Shown here: in pieces, positions 33,361-41,864 of the stretch | How the letters are laid out: each line of letters starts with the position of its first letter | How positions within the stretch are numbered: the first letter of the stretch is position 1 | Assembly (NCBI GenBank): GCA_942491145.1 | Contig: CALOBC010000040.1 | Span: forward strand, 124,001 to 188,000 | Reading direction: 5' to 3' | Source of the DNA: CAXQUZ01 sp942491145 | GTDB taxonomy: Bacteria > Myxococcota_A > UBA796 > UBA2385 | Length of the DNA stretch: 64,000 nucleotides | Position numbers and translations under genes: made by a program | Notes under the pieces: generated by a model | What the model was told of the DNA's origin: nothing | Database searches by the model: none | What the model saw: the letters and a program-made list of their open reading frames with translations, nothing else

Positions 33361-33870
33361 TCAGGCCATGTACCCGCAGCGGTGCAGCACCGCGAGCTGG
33401 GGAGCGATGGTCGGATGGGTGGTGTAGCCGGCGCCCAGCAGCGTCGTGAGGCCCTGGGTGGCACCACGAACCTCGGCCAAGTCGGCCTCGATGAGCTGGT
33501 GGAAGACCGCACGGGCGTCGGTGGGGCCGAGCCCGCAGAAGAAGCCGCCGGCGAGGGGGAGCGCGGCGCTGTCGAGCGCGTGGAGCAGCAGCTTCATCAG
33601 CTTGCGCTGCGTTGCGGGGAGCGCGCCGAGCAATGCGTCGAAGAAGCGGTCCAGCGCGGCATCTCCGCCATCGAGCGCGGCGGTAGGACCGGCCGGAAAG
33701 GCAGCCGCAGACCACGCCCGGACCATCGTGGCTTCGGCGGTGCTGAGGTGCTGGAACGGAGCCTCGGCGGGCACGTCCCACCATCGCACAGCGACAGATC
33801 CACCCACAAGCCCCACCGATGCGGCAGAAGCGGCGAGCAGAGCGAGGAGATGGCGGCGGCTAATCTGCAT
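33361..33870 (-). CDS. Tat-exported small protein, GMC partner (gluconate dehydrogenase subunit 3-like)
   Basis: The 169-residue product begins SRRHLLALLAASAASVGL, a twin-arginine signal. The mature part is helical (AEATMVRAWSAAAFPAG, LDRFFDALLGALPATQRKL) and resembles gluconate 2-dehydrogenase subunit 3-type small subunits, which accompany GMC or FAD dehydrogenases and carry them out through Tat by co-folding. The gene sits 39 bp upstream of the GMC gene on the same strand, which supports a two-subunit dehydrogenase. The ATG at 33870 starts the Tat signal; the longer frame to 34392 is not protein-like. Confidence 0.82.
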   Translation of the reverse strand: MQISRRHLLALLAASAASVGLVGGSVAVRWWDVPAEAPFQHLSTAEATMVRAWSAAAFPAGPTAALDGGDAALDRFFDALLGALPATQRKLMKLLLHALDSAALPLAGGFFCGLGPTDARAVFHQLIEADLAEVRGATQGLTTLLGAGYTTHPTIAPQLAVLHRCGYMA

Positions 33871-34154
33871 GGCGCCCGTCAGGGAGTGGGGGAGCTGGGC
33901 TGCCCGGGAGGGGGGTCGGGCTGGCGTCTCGATGCCGGCTCTGTAGCCCGCTGGAGCCCACCGACCGGCGGCCTCTGGGGTGTTTCTGTTGTGTTGCCGA
34001 CCCCAGCAAAGGGTGTGTGGTGGGCCGTTCTGGGGCGAGCGCGGGCATGAGGCCGGGGGCCTCAATGCCACACATCCGTGCGTGCCGCGATAGGGCGGAG
34101 CGGGTAGTCTGCCGGAAGCGCTGCGGTTTCTGGCGCCCTCTGGAGGCCCTTCAA

Positions 34155-36443
34155 ATGCGTGTTCCCGCACGCCTCGAGCCACTCGTAGAAGTTGGCGTGA
34201 TCGACGAAGTCGTACGTCCCCTGCTCGCCGGCAAAGAAGCCGCGGTCTATCTGGTGCGCGCCCATGGCGAGCTTCGGGTGGCCAAGGTCTACAAAGAGGC
34301 AGCCCATCGGAGCTTTCGGCAACGTGCCGAGTATACCGAGGGCCGAAAGGTACGAAACAGCCGGTCTGAACGCGCGATGAAGCGCGGATCAAAGTACGGT
34401 AAAGAACAGATTGAGGCCGCGTGGCGTACTGCGGAGGTAGACTATATCTACCGCCTGCAAGCTGCAGGGGTTCGTGTGCCAGTGCCCTACGACTTTGTCG
34501 AGGGTGTGCTGGTGATGGAGCTGGTCTCGGACGGTGAGGGCCAGCCCGCCCCCCGCCTGGTGGACGTGGACCTGGAGCCCGCCGAGGCGCGGAAGCTGCA
34601 CGCCCACCTGATCCAGGAGACTGTGCGCATGCTGTGCGCCGGGGTGGTCCACGGCGACCTGTCCGACTTCAATGTGCTCATCGGGGTCGACGGGGCGGTC
34701 ATCATCGACTTTCCCCAGGCGGTGGACCCGGCGAACAACCGCAACGCAGAGAAGCTGCTGCTGCGGGACGTCAAGAACCTCACCAGCTTTTTGGGCCGGT
34801 TTGCGCCGGACCTGAAGAAGACCAAGTTCGGCCCCGAGATGTGGGCCTTGTACGAGGACGGGGAGCTGACGCCCGAGACGGTTCTCACGGGCAAATTCAC
34901 GAAGTCCGCGAAGGCGGCGGACGTGGACGCGACGCTGTGGGAGCTGCGGGATGTCGAGAAGGACATGCTGCGGCGCTTGGGCGTGGAGTTTCCCGAGGAC
35001 CGGGGTGGCCGGCGCAAGTCGAAGCCGCGCTCTGATGACGACATTGGTCAGGACTTCTACGAGGAAGACCGGGCGCAGTGGGAGTCCGAGGACAGCGGCA
35101 GCGGTGGTGGCGGCGGTTCTCGCGGTGGTCGGGGCTCGGGCGGTGGCCGGAGCTCGGGCGGTGGCCGGAGCTCAGTCGGCGGTCGTGGGGATGGCCGACG
35201 GGGTGGACGGGATGACGGACCTCGCGGTGGACGTGGGGGCCGGGACGACGGACCTCGTCGGGATGATGGGCCAGGTCGGGACGACGGACCTCGGGGTGGT
35301 CGGGATGACGGACCTCGCGGTGGACGGGGGGGCCGGGATGACGGACCTCGCGGGGGACGTGGGGGTCGGGACGATGGGCCTCGTCGGGACGACGGGCCAG
35401 GTCGGGATGACGGACCTCGCGGTGGACGTGGCGGCCGGGACGACGGACCTCGGGGTGGACGTGGTGGCCGGGACGACGGACCTCGGGGTGACCGGGGCGG
35501 CTGGAACGACGGACCGGGCCGCGGTGATGGACCTCAGGGTGGCCGGAACGACGGACCTCGGGGTGACCGGAACGACGGACCTCGGGGTGATGGGGGCGGC
35601 TGGAACGACGGACCGGGCCGCGGTGATGGACCTCGGGGTGGCCGTGGCGGCCGGGACGATGGACCGCGCCGAGACGATGGCCCCCGTGGTGGCCGTGGCG
35701 GCCGTGACGATGGACCGCGCCGAGACGATGGCCCCCGTGGTGGCCGTGGCGGCCGGGACGATGGACCGCGCCGAGACGACGGCCCCCGTGGTGGACGTGG
35801 CGGCCGGGACGATGGACCGCGCCGAGACGATGGCCCCCGTGGTGGACGTGGCGGCCGGGACGATGGACCGCGCCGAGACGACGGCCCCCGTGGTGGACGT
35901 GGCGGCCGGGACGATGGACCGCGCCGAGGCCGAGGTTCCGGCCGCGGGCCCGCGCGCTCCCCTCGAGGGCGACGCGGTGGCTCCCGCAGCGACGGGCCTC
36001 CCCGGGGCAACGGGCCGCCACCCCGCAAGGAGCCGGTCTACGATCCCTGGGATGACAATGCCCGCCCGCAGCAGGCGCCCGTGGGTGCGCGGGGCGACGA
36101 CACCTGGCACGACGCCCCCGCGCGTCCGCCCCGGGATGCGCCGTCAGCCGAACGTGCCGGCGGTGGGGACACGGGCTGGCACACCCTCGACGAGACCCCC
36201 CGACGCAGCGGCTCAGGTGGTGGCTGGGACGGCGGGTCCAACCAAGGTGAAGGCCGCGTCTACTCGGGACGGGGCGGCGACCGTGGTGGCTATGGCGGCG
36301 GTCCCTCGGCCCCCCCCAAGCGCCGTCGCGGTGGCGGTGGCCGCCGAGGTGGACCGCCGCGTGCGCCTGCCGGGCCCGAGGTTGTGGTGAAGGGTGCGCC
36401 CCGACGGCGGGGTCCCCCCGACTCCTCGTCCAGCGACGACTGA
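34155..36443 (+). CDS. RIO-family kinase with long RG/RDDGP-repeat C-terminal tail
   Basis: The 762-residue product has a RIO kinase domain in residues about 10-290. Lys44 in VAKVYK, the catalytic HGDLSDFN (166-173) and metal-binding Asp185 in IDFPQ are all in place, so kinase or ATPase activity is plausible. From about residue 314 to the end the protein is a Gly/Arg/Asp/Pro tail with RGG boxes and many RDDGPR repeats, the last part in a 17-residue unit. RIO proteins work in ribosome maturation in archaea and eukaryotes; bacterial roles are unclear. GGAGG stands 8 bases before the ATG. The first 120 codons are poorer in G/C at third positions than the rest. Confidence 0.9.
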   Translation: MRVPARLEPLVEVGVIDEVVRPLLAGKEAAVYLVRAHGELRVAKVYKEAAHRSFRQRAEYTEGRKVRNSRSERAMKRGSKYGKEQIEAAWRTAEVDYIYRLQAAGVRVPVPYDFVEGVLVMELVSDGEGQPAPRLVDVDLEPAEARKLHAHLIQETVRMLCAGVVHGDLSDFNVLIGVDGAVIIDFPQAVDPANNRNAEKLLLRDVKNLTSFLGRFAPDLKKTKFGPEMWALYEDGELTPETVLTGKFTKSAKAADVDATLWELRDVEKDMLRRLGVEFPEDRGGRRKSKPRSDDDIGQDFYEEDRAQWESEDSGSGGGGGSRGGRGSGGGRSSGGGRSSVGGRGDGRRGGRDDGPRGGRGGRDDGPRRDDGPGRDDGPRGGRDDGPRGGRGGRDDGPRGGRGGRDDGPRRDDGPGRDDGPRGGRGGRDDGPRGGRGGRDDGPRGDRGGWNDGPGRGDGPQGGRNDGPRGDRNDGPRGDGGGWNDGPGRGDGPRGGRGGRDDGPRRDDGPRGGRGGRDDGPRRDDGPRGGRGGRDDGPRRDDGPRGGRGGRDDGPRRDDGPRGGRGGRDDGPRRDDGPRGGRGGRDDGPRRGRGSGRGPARSPRGRRGGSRSDGPPRGNGPPPRKEPVYDPWDDNARPQQAPVGARGDDTWHDAPARPPRDAPSAERAGGGDTGWHTLDETPRRSGSGGGWDGGSNQGEGRVYSGRGGDRGGYGGGPSAPPKRRRGGGGRRGGPPRAPAGPEVVVKGAPRRRGPPDSSSSDD
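35652..35927 (+). repeat. 51-bp tandem repeat, five copies plus partial, within RIO tail
   Basis: Five full 51-bp units start at 35652, 35703, 35754, 35805 and 35856, and a partial sixth starts at 35907. Each encodes the 17 residues RDDGPRRDDGPRGGRGG. Units differ at only a few positions, so the array is recent or homogenised. Upstream, 35210-35650 has looser versions of the same coding pattern, including a NDGPGRGDGP variant. Confidence 0.95.
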
Positions 36444-36481
36444 GCGGGGCATCCCGACAGGGCTTGCGTCAAGAGGCAGCG

Positions 36482-36509
36482 CGGCCTCCCACAAAGCAGT
36501 GGGAGGCCG
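36482..36509 (+). terminator. terminator hairpin after RIO kinase
   Basis: An 11-bp perfect stem (CGGCCTCCCAC at 36482-36492 and its complement at 36499-36509) closes a 6-base loop. A short T-containing tail (TCTGTGCTT) follows. The placement 39 bp after the RIO stop and before the convergent SulP gene fits a shared, probably bidirectional, terminator. Confidence 0.8.
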
Positions 36510-36562
36510 TCTGTGCTTCAGGGTCCGCGCCCGTGGGCGGGCCACTCCCAGCTACCGCCTGC

Positions 36563-38293
36563 TCAGGCCACGCCGGACAGGCTCGGGACCGGGGCTTGCT
36601 CCTCCACCAGCGTCTCAAAGGCGTCGTGCACCCGGAGGGGAAGCTGGTCCGCGCCGAAGCGGTCTGTCAGGTGAGCCCGGTCCAAGGCGTCCCGCACCGG
36701 TCCCCGGAGCTCTGTGAGAAAGAGCTTCACTCCGGCCTTCTGGTAGTCCACCAGCAGCTCGGACAGGGCCGTCAGGCCGGAGCTGTCGATGCGCGTGACA
36801 GTGCCAGCGTCGAGCACGACCGCCCGCAGCGGCTCAGACATCTCGTCCTCCAGCCGAGTGAGGGTCTCCCGAAGGAAGCGGGTGTTGCCAAAGTAGAACT
36901 CGGCATCGACGCGAATCGCCAGCACGCCCGGCGTGGTCTCGGCCTCGGGGAAGCGGTCCAGGTTGCGGTACACGGTGCTGTCGGGAAGGCGCCCGAGCAC
37001 GGCCAAGTGGGGTGTGGTCGACCGGTAGACAAACACGATGATGGAGGCGGCGGCGCCGGCGAGGATGCCCTGCTCGATGCCAAAGGCCAAGGTGGCGACG
37101 AAGGTGATGGCCAGGAAGACAAAGTCGGCCCGGTCCACGTGCCAGAGGTGGCGCGGCTCCTTGAGGTCGATGAGGCCCGCCACCGCGGTCATGATGATGG
37201 CGGCGAGCACGGCCTTGGGCACAAAGTGCAGCAGCGGCGTCAGGAACAACAACGCGATGGCGACCACCAGGGCGGTGATGATGCCGGCGAGGGGGGTGCG
37301 GGCGCCGGCTTGGTCGTTGACCGCCGTTCGGGAGAATCCGCCCGTGACCGGGTAGCCCCCGAACGCTGCCGCACCGAGGTTGGCGATGCCGAGACCCACG
37401 AGCTCTTGGTTGGGGTTGACCGTGTACTTGTGGCGCTTGGCGAAGGCCTGCGCAACTGCGATGCTCTCCATGAACGCGACCAGCGAGATGGTCAGCGCGG
37501 TGGGCAGCAGGGACTCCATCGCGTCCAGGTCGAGGGTGGGCATGCTCAGCGCCGGGAGGCCGGCCGGCACATGGCCCACAATGCTGACCCCAAGGTCATT
37601 CAGGCCAAGTCCCCAGACCGCGAGGGTGCCGCCCACGACCACTGCCAGCGCCCGGGGAAAGGCCGGGCTGAGCCGCTTGAGCACCACCAGCGTGATGATG
37701 CTCACGACCCCGATGATCACCGTCGGCACGTTGGTCTCAGCGATCTGCGCGGCGGCGTGCAGCACAATCTCGTGGATGTGGTGCGAGCGGGGGATGTTGA
37801 CCCCCATGAGGTGCTTGAGCTGCGACAGCCCAATGATGAGCGCGGCCGCGGATGTGAACCCCGAGAGCACCGGGTGGCTGAGGAAATTGGTGAGAAAGCC
37901 CATCCTCAGCACGCCCATGGAGAGCTGCAGGACGCCCACCATCAGCGCCAGGAGGACCGAGAGGCTCAAGTACAGGGCCGGCTCGCCTCCTGCCAGGGGG
38001 GACACCGCGGCGGCCACCAGCAACGACACCATCGCCACAGGGCCCACGGCCAGCTGCCGGGAGCTGCCGAACACTGCGTACAACACCAGCGGGATGACCG
38101 ATGCGTACAGGCCGACGATCGGCGGCAGACCGGCCAGCATGGCATAGGCCATGGCTTGGGGAATCAGCATCACGGCGGTGGTCAGGCCGGCGATGAGGTC
38201 GCCCTTGATGTCTGCGCGGCTGAGGCGAGGCAGCCAGCCGGCGATGGGCAGCCAGCGGGCAAGTGCCGGAGTGTTGGGTTGGGCGACAGACAT
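36563..38293 (-). CDS. SulP-family anion permease with STAS domain
   Basis: The 576-residue product has about twelve membrane helices (SulP signature LIAGLTTAVMLIPQAMAYAM near the start, GLYAS shortly after) and a C-terminal STAS domain in the last 130 residues (VVLDAGTVTRIDSSGLTAL). Family members import sulfate, bicarbonate or other anions with H+ or Na+. AGGAAGGAAG lies immediately before the ATG at 38293; a second ATG 15 bases upstream is in frame but less well placed. The neighbouring YeeE/YedE pair supports a sulfur-oxyanion substrate. Confidence 0.92.
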   Translation of the reverse strand: MSVAQPNTPALARWLPIAGWLPRLSRADIKGDLIAGLTTAVMLIPQAMAYAMLAGLPPIVGLYASVIPLVLYAVFGSSRQLAVGPVAMVSLLVAAAVSPLAGGEPALYLSLSVLLALMVGVLQLSMGVLRMGFLTNFLSHPVLSGFTSAAALIIGLSQLKHLMGVNIPRSHHIHEIVLHAAAQIAETNVPTVIIGVVSIITLVVLKRLSPAFPRALAVVVGGTLAVWGLGLNDLGVSIVGHVPAGLPALSMPTLDLDAMESLLPTALTISLVAFMESIAVAQAFAKRHKYTVNPNQELVGLGIANLGAAAFGGYPVTGGFSRTAVNDQAGARTPLAGIITALVVAIALLFLTPLLHFVPKAVLAAIIMTAVAGLIDLKEPRHLWHVDRADFVFLAITFVATLAFGIEQGILAGAAASIIVFVYRSTTPHLAVLGRLPDSTVYRNLDRFPEAETTPGVLAIRVDAEFYFGNTRFLRETLTRLEDEMSEPLRAVVLDAGTVTRIDSSGLTALSELLVDYQKAGVKLFLTELRGPVRDALDRAHLTDRFGADQLPLRVHDAFETLVEEQAPVPSLSGVA

Positions 38294-38620
38294 GTCTTCC
38301 TTCCTCATGGGGTTCGAGGCGGTGGCGAGTGGGGGGTGGCGTGTGAGCTAGCGTTGCAAGAAGCTCGCCATGCGCGCAGGCGTCCCCTGTGCGGGGCCGA
38401 CGCGGACCGCCAAGTGTACCGCAAGGGCAGGGCAAGGGGGCGATAGCGCAGGGCAGGGCCAGCAAGCCACCGGAACTGTTGAGTGGAGGGTCATGGGGGG
38501 CCCCGTCGTCAACTCAACAGCGGTCTTCAGCCTGGGTGTGCGACCACAGTGGCCACCTGCCGAGCCGTGTGCCGACCGCAGGTGGATTGCGCGGGGATGT
38601 GCGGAGCGTGGACGGCGGGA
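38294..38620. promoter_or_regulatory. intergenic region between YeeE pair and SulP
   Basis: The 327 bases lie between the stop of the DUF6691 gene and the start of SulP, both on the minus strand. They contain a perfect 9-bp inverted repeat, CTGTTGAGT at 38476-38484 and ACTCAACAG at 38512-38520, with a 27-base loop that includes GGGGGGCCCC. It could terminate the upstream pair or be an operator for SulP. No coding frame in the stretch looks real. Confidence 0.5.
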
Positions 38621-39139
38621 CTACCGGGCGGCCATCAGCCGTTGGCTCCCGGGGTCGGCTTCGGCTTCTGCTTCGGCCTCAGCCTCACTGGTCGTCTTGC
38701 GGTGCTGCATGTAGCGGTCGACTCCGTGGAATATCCCCATGCCAGCGAGCATCGCGACCACAAAGACCAGCCCCGTGCCGGATGCAGAACCGGCGGACAC
38801 CAGCGCAGGACCGGGGCAGTACCCGGCGAGCGCCCAGCCGATGCCGAAGAGCGCGGCCCCACCGACGAGTCGTGGGGTGAGGTCTTGACGCGTGGGGATG
38901 CCGAACTTGGTGCCGAACACGGGTGACGGGCGGCCGATGACCCACTTGTAGAACAACAGGTGGGTGGCGATGCCGCCGGCCATCACAAAGCCGAGGCTCG
39001 GGTCCCAGTCACCGGTCACGTCGAGAAAGCCCACAACCTTGGCCGGCTGGGTCATGCCGGCGAGGGCGAGGCCAGCCGCGAACATCAGTCCGATGACAAA
39101 GTAGCTGCCGAGAATCATCCACTGGGGGGCCTTGTTCAC
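38621..39139 (-). CDS. DUF6691/YeeE-YedE family membrane protein
   Basis: The 172-residue product has about five membrane helices. It holds GYCPGPALV, the conserved Cys motif of the smaller YeeE/YedE half-proteins (PmpB-like). These work with a partner to pass thiosulfate or other sulfur compounds across the membrane. A Glu/Ala repeat (EAEAEAEAEA) and a short basic tail follow the last helix. The GTG at 39139 has GGAGG seven bases upstream and overlaps the partner's stop by 4 bp (GTGA). Confidence 0.88.
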   Translation of the reverse strand: MNKAPQWMILGSYFVIGLMFAAGLALAGMTQPAKVVGFLDVTGDWDPSLGFVMAGGIATHLLFYKWVIGRPSPVFGTKFGIPTRQDLTPRLVGGAALFGIGWALAGYCPGPALVSAGSASGTGLVFVVAMLAGMGIFHGVDRYMQHRKTTSEAEAEAEAEADPGSQRLMAAR

Positions 39140-39567
39140 AGGACACCTCCGAACACTCGGCTGACCACGGTTGCGGTGATGGCGCCTGTCGTGAGGAAGG
39201 TGGCCACTGCGATGGCGGAGCGCTTCGAGAAGCGCGTGAGCCCGCAGATCCCGTGGCCGCTGGTGCAGCCATTGCCCATGCGGGTGCCGAAGCCGACCAG
39301 CAGGCCGGCCAGCACGACCGCTGCCATCGAGCGCTCGACGGTGACCGCAAGCATCGAGGGCCACAGAACACCGGTGACGGTGCCGCCGACCACGAGGCCG
39401 CCCAGGAACAGTGCGCGCCAGGCGACGTCCCCCGGACGGGGCTCCATGCCGCCGCCGATGATGCCGCTGATGCCGGCGATTCTGCCGTGAAGCAGCAGCA
39501 TCAGGGTCGCGCTGAGGCCAATGAGCACACCGCCAAGGGTAGACGCGATGGGTGTGAAGTTGTCCAA
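39136..39567 (-). CDS. YeeE/YedE family membrane protein
   Basis: The 143-residue product has four hydrophobic helices and the family's diagnostic MGNGCTSGHGICG. The Cys residues in this motif are thought to relay the sulfur group during transport in YeeE/TsuA. It is the PmpA-like half of the pair. The start is TTG at 39567, with GGAGG seven bases upstream; no ATG gives a sensible N-terminus. Its stop overlaps the DUF6691 start. Confidence 0.88.
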   Translation of the reverse strand: MDNFTPIASTLGGVLIGLSATLMLLLHGRIAGISGIIGGGMEPRPGDVAWRALFLGGLVVGGTVTGVLWPSMLAVTVERSMAAVVLAGLLVGFGTRMGNGCTSGHGICGLTRFSKRSAIAVATFLTTGAITATVVSRVFGGVL

Positions 39568-40007
39568 GGGAAGTCCTCCAGAACATCGATGCAGTCTGCC
39601 GGTTGGGCTGACTGAAGCGCAGGAGCCATGGTGGATTGCAGGAACCGTGCCGGACTCGGGGTCGGGCGCTAACGTGATGAGAGATCGCTGCTTCAGGTCA
39701 TCGTGTGGTCGGGTGGCCGTGGTCGCCCGGGCGATGAAACCCCTGGACGCAACACCTTGTTTCATGTGGCCGGGCACAGTGAATCAATGTTTCACCAGGC
39801 ATGGGGCCCTGGCCAAGCAACCATGGCCACTGTGTGGGGGCGTGCCGGCGCCCTGCCCGAGCCGACTGGCGCCGGCGTGGGGGGTCGGTGTTCGGACGGG
39901 CGTGGTTCAACCCCTCGCTGCGGCACTCCGCTGCGGGATGGGGTCGGGCCACCGATGTTCGGGACCGCGCAGCTCAGGCAGACCGCGCAGCTCAGGGACT
40001 GCGCAGC
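39568..40007. promoter_or_regulatory. intergenic region upstream of the YeeE pair
   Basis: The 440 bases lie between the YeeE start and the stop of the NHL gene, both minus strand, so they hold the YeeE promoter. ATGAAAC at 39734-39740 and GTTTCAT at 39759-39765 form an inverted pair, and a further GTTTCAC lies at 39789-39795. Next to the NHL stop are three near-identical copies of an 18-bp unit. No open frame here looks coding. Confidence 0.55.
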
Positions 40008-40014
40008 TCAGGGA
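39963..40014 (-). repeat. three 16-18 bp tandem repeats at the 3' end of the NHL gene
   Basis: On the plus strand the units read GACCGCGCAGCTCAGGCA (39963-39980), GACCGCGCAGCTCAGGGA (39981-39998) and CTGCGCAGCTCAGGGA (39999-40014). The last unit overlaps the NHL stop codon. Copies without coding content extend downstream, suggesting slippage outward from the gene end. Confidence 0.9.
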
Positions 40015-41864
40015 TAGTTGATCTTGTAGATCTCGATCTCGTGGCCGCTGGAGTCGGCGACGTACAGCTTGCCCTTGCGCACCTCAACACAGTTCGGCGA
40101 CGTGTAGCGACCGGTGCCGCCAAAGCCCTTCTCGCCAAACTTGGTGATGAACTTGCCGGCGGTGTCGAACACCTGAATCCGGTTGTTCAAAGTGTCCACG
40201 ACAAAGACGTAGCCCTTCTCATCGACGGCGAGGCTGCTGAACTCGTGCAGCTTGAACTGGCCGTCGCCGGTGCCCTTCTCGCCCCAGGTGCGCAGCACGC
40301 TGCCGTCTTCTGGAGACAGCACCTTCACGCGGTGGTTTCCGGCGTCAATGACGTACAGCTCGCCATTTCGGCGGTCGATGTCCATCCCACCGGGGCTCGA
40401 GAGCTGGGCGGGACCCGCCCCCTTGGTGCCCACGGTCCACACCGGCACCCCGTCGAGGGTGAACTTGTGGATCTGGTTGGCGTAGGTGTTCGCGATGTAG
40501 ACGTGGCCGGTCTTTCGCTCCACCGCAATGCCGCGCATCCGGGCGTTGCGGGGGAAGTCCTTGTATCCAAAGCCCTTGACGAACTTGCCGTCGGGGTCGA
40601 AGGCGCGGACCAGCCAGTCGGCTTGCAAGCGGGGGTCGTCGTCGTAGTGCATCGACCCGCGGATGACCCAGATGTTGCCGTCGGCGTCGTGATCGATGGC
40701 GCCGGGGAAGCCCTGGTCTTCTTTTGCAATCCACATCGAGGTGGTGGGGTTGGTCGTGTATCCGGGGGGAAGGGGCTTGCCTTCCATGTCGGTCTGGATG
40801 GGAACCCACAAGTCGTAAGCGGCCTTGTAATCGCCACTCCCGCTGAACCGACGGATGCGATGGTCCATCCAGTCTGACGCATAGATGTCGCCGTTGGGGT
40901 GGACCACCACGTCACGCAACACATTGAAGACCCCGGCGTCCCGCTTGTGTTGGCCGAAGCTGCCCTGGAGCTCACCCTTGCCGTTGAAGCGGTCGATGCG
41001 CTGGGCATAGGCGGCGGCGGCAAGGATGGTGGCACCGTCGGGACTGACTTCGACCGCGCGGGGATGAAATGAGCCCTCGCGACCGTTGGGGCCGATGATG
41101 AACTGAGTGAAATTGCCCTCGCTGTCGAGCTTCTGGAGCCGTTCGTTGTCCGTGTCGGCCACGTAGATGTTGCCGTTCTTGTCGACGCTTACATTGCGGG
41201 GCCAACGGAACTCACCCTCGCCCGAGCCCCGTCGGGGCCAGGCCGCGAGGAGCTCACCCTCAAGCGAGAATTTCATCACCTCGCGGTTGGCCGTGTTGGC
41301 CACCACCAGGAACCTGCCCTCGGGGTGCACCGCGATGCCGAAGGGCTGGATGAACTCGCCGGCGAACTCGCGCTTGTACTTGCCGGCCTTGTCGAAGACC
41401 TGAACCCGCTTGTTCATGGTGTCCATGACGTACAGGTCGCCATTGCGGGGGTCGACTGACACGTCGTGGGGCTGGTCGAACTCGCCGGGGCCGCTGCCCT
41501 TCTTGCCGAACTCAATAAGAACCTTACCGTTGGGATCATACTTGATGATCTTGTGCTTCTTCCAGATGGCTGCCCACACGCCACCGTCGAGCGGATCCCA
41601 AGCCAAGCCCAGCGGCTGGCGGCTGTCCCACATCGCGATCGGGCTGCCGTTCTTGTCGAAGCGCTGGATGCGATTGAACAACAGGTCCGTGACGTAAATG
41701 TCCCCCGTTGCGGGATCCATCGTCACTCCCGACGGGTAGTTCGTCGATCCTGCGGCACGCTCGATGCGCTCGCCAAAGCTGCTCTCAAATTCGAAGGAGA
41801 GCTCGGCGGCGTGGGCGGGAACCGCGACGGACAGGAGAATCTGGAGGATCGTGCTGGCGAACAT
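40008..41864 (-). CDS. secreted NHL-repeat propeller protein
   Basis: The 618-residue product has a signal peptide (TILQILLSVAVPAHA) and then about ten NHL repeats, each with a strand like GDIYVTDLLFNRIQRFDKNG or KGYVFVVDTLNNRIQVFD. The number of units suggests two six-bladed propellers, with a linker near residue 345-400 that contains DHDADGNIWVIRG. Extracellular NHL proteins bind proteins or carbohydrate; here the ligand is unknown. The ATG at 41864 is the only leader-compatible start. Confidence 0.88.
   Translation of the reverse strand: MFASTILQILLSVAVPAHAAELSFEFESSFGERIERAAGSTNYPSGVTMDPATGDIYVTDLLFNRIQRFDKNGSPIAMWDSRQPLGLAWDPLDGGVWAAIWKKHKIIKYDPNGKVLIEFGKKGSGPGEFDQPHDVSVDPRNGDLYVMDTMNKRVQVFDKAGKYKREFAGEFIQPFGIAVHPEGRFLVVANTANREVMKFSLEGELLAAWPRRGSGEGEFRWPRNVSVDKNGNIYVADTDNERLQKLDSEGNFTQFIIGPNGREGSFHPRAVEVSPDGATILAAAAYAQRIDRFNGKGELQGSFGQHKRDAGVFNVLRDVVVHPNGDIYASDWMDHRIRRFSGSGDYKAAYDLWVPIQTDMEGKPLPPGYTTNPTTSMWIAKEDQGFPGAIDHDADGNIWVIRGSMHYDDDPRLQADWLVRAFDPDGKFVKGFGYKDFPRNARMRGIAVERKTGHVYIANTYANQIHKFTLDGVPVWTVGTKGAGPAQLSSPGGMDIDRRNGELYVIDAGNHRVKVLSPEDGSVLRTWGEKGTGDGQFKLHEFSSLAVDEKGYVFVVDTLNNRIQVFDTAGKFITKFGEKGFGGTGRYTSPNCVEVRKGKLYVADSSGHEIEIYKINYP

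Noticed and set aside
31336..34050. A 904-codon open frame on the plus strand
   Set aside because: It runs antisense to the GMC oxidoreductase and its small subunit, which have clear catalytic and Tat motifs; the plus reading has no recognisable domain.
35200..35940. Regular repeats that might be a CRISPR array
   Set aside because: Units are contiguous without unique spacers, keep the reading frame, and encode the RIO tail.
36464..38446. A 660-codon plus-strand frame
   Set aside because: It is the antisense of SulP, whose membrane helices and STAS domain are unmistakable.
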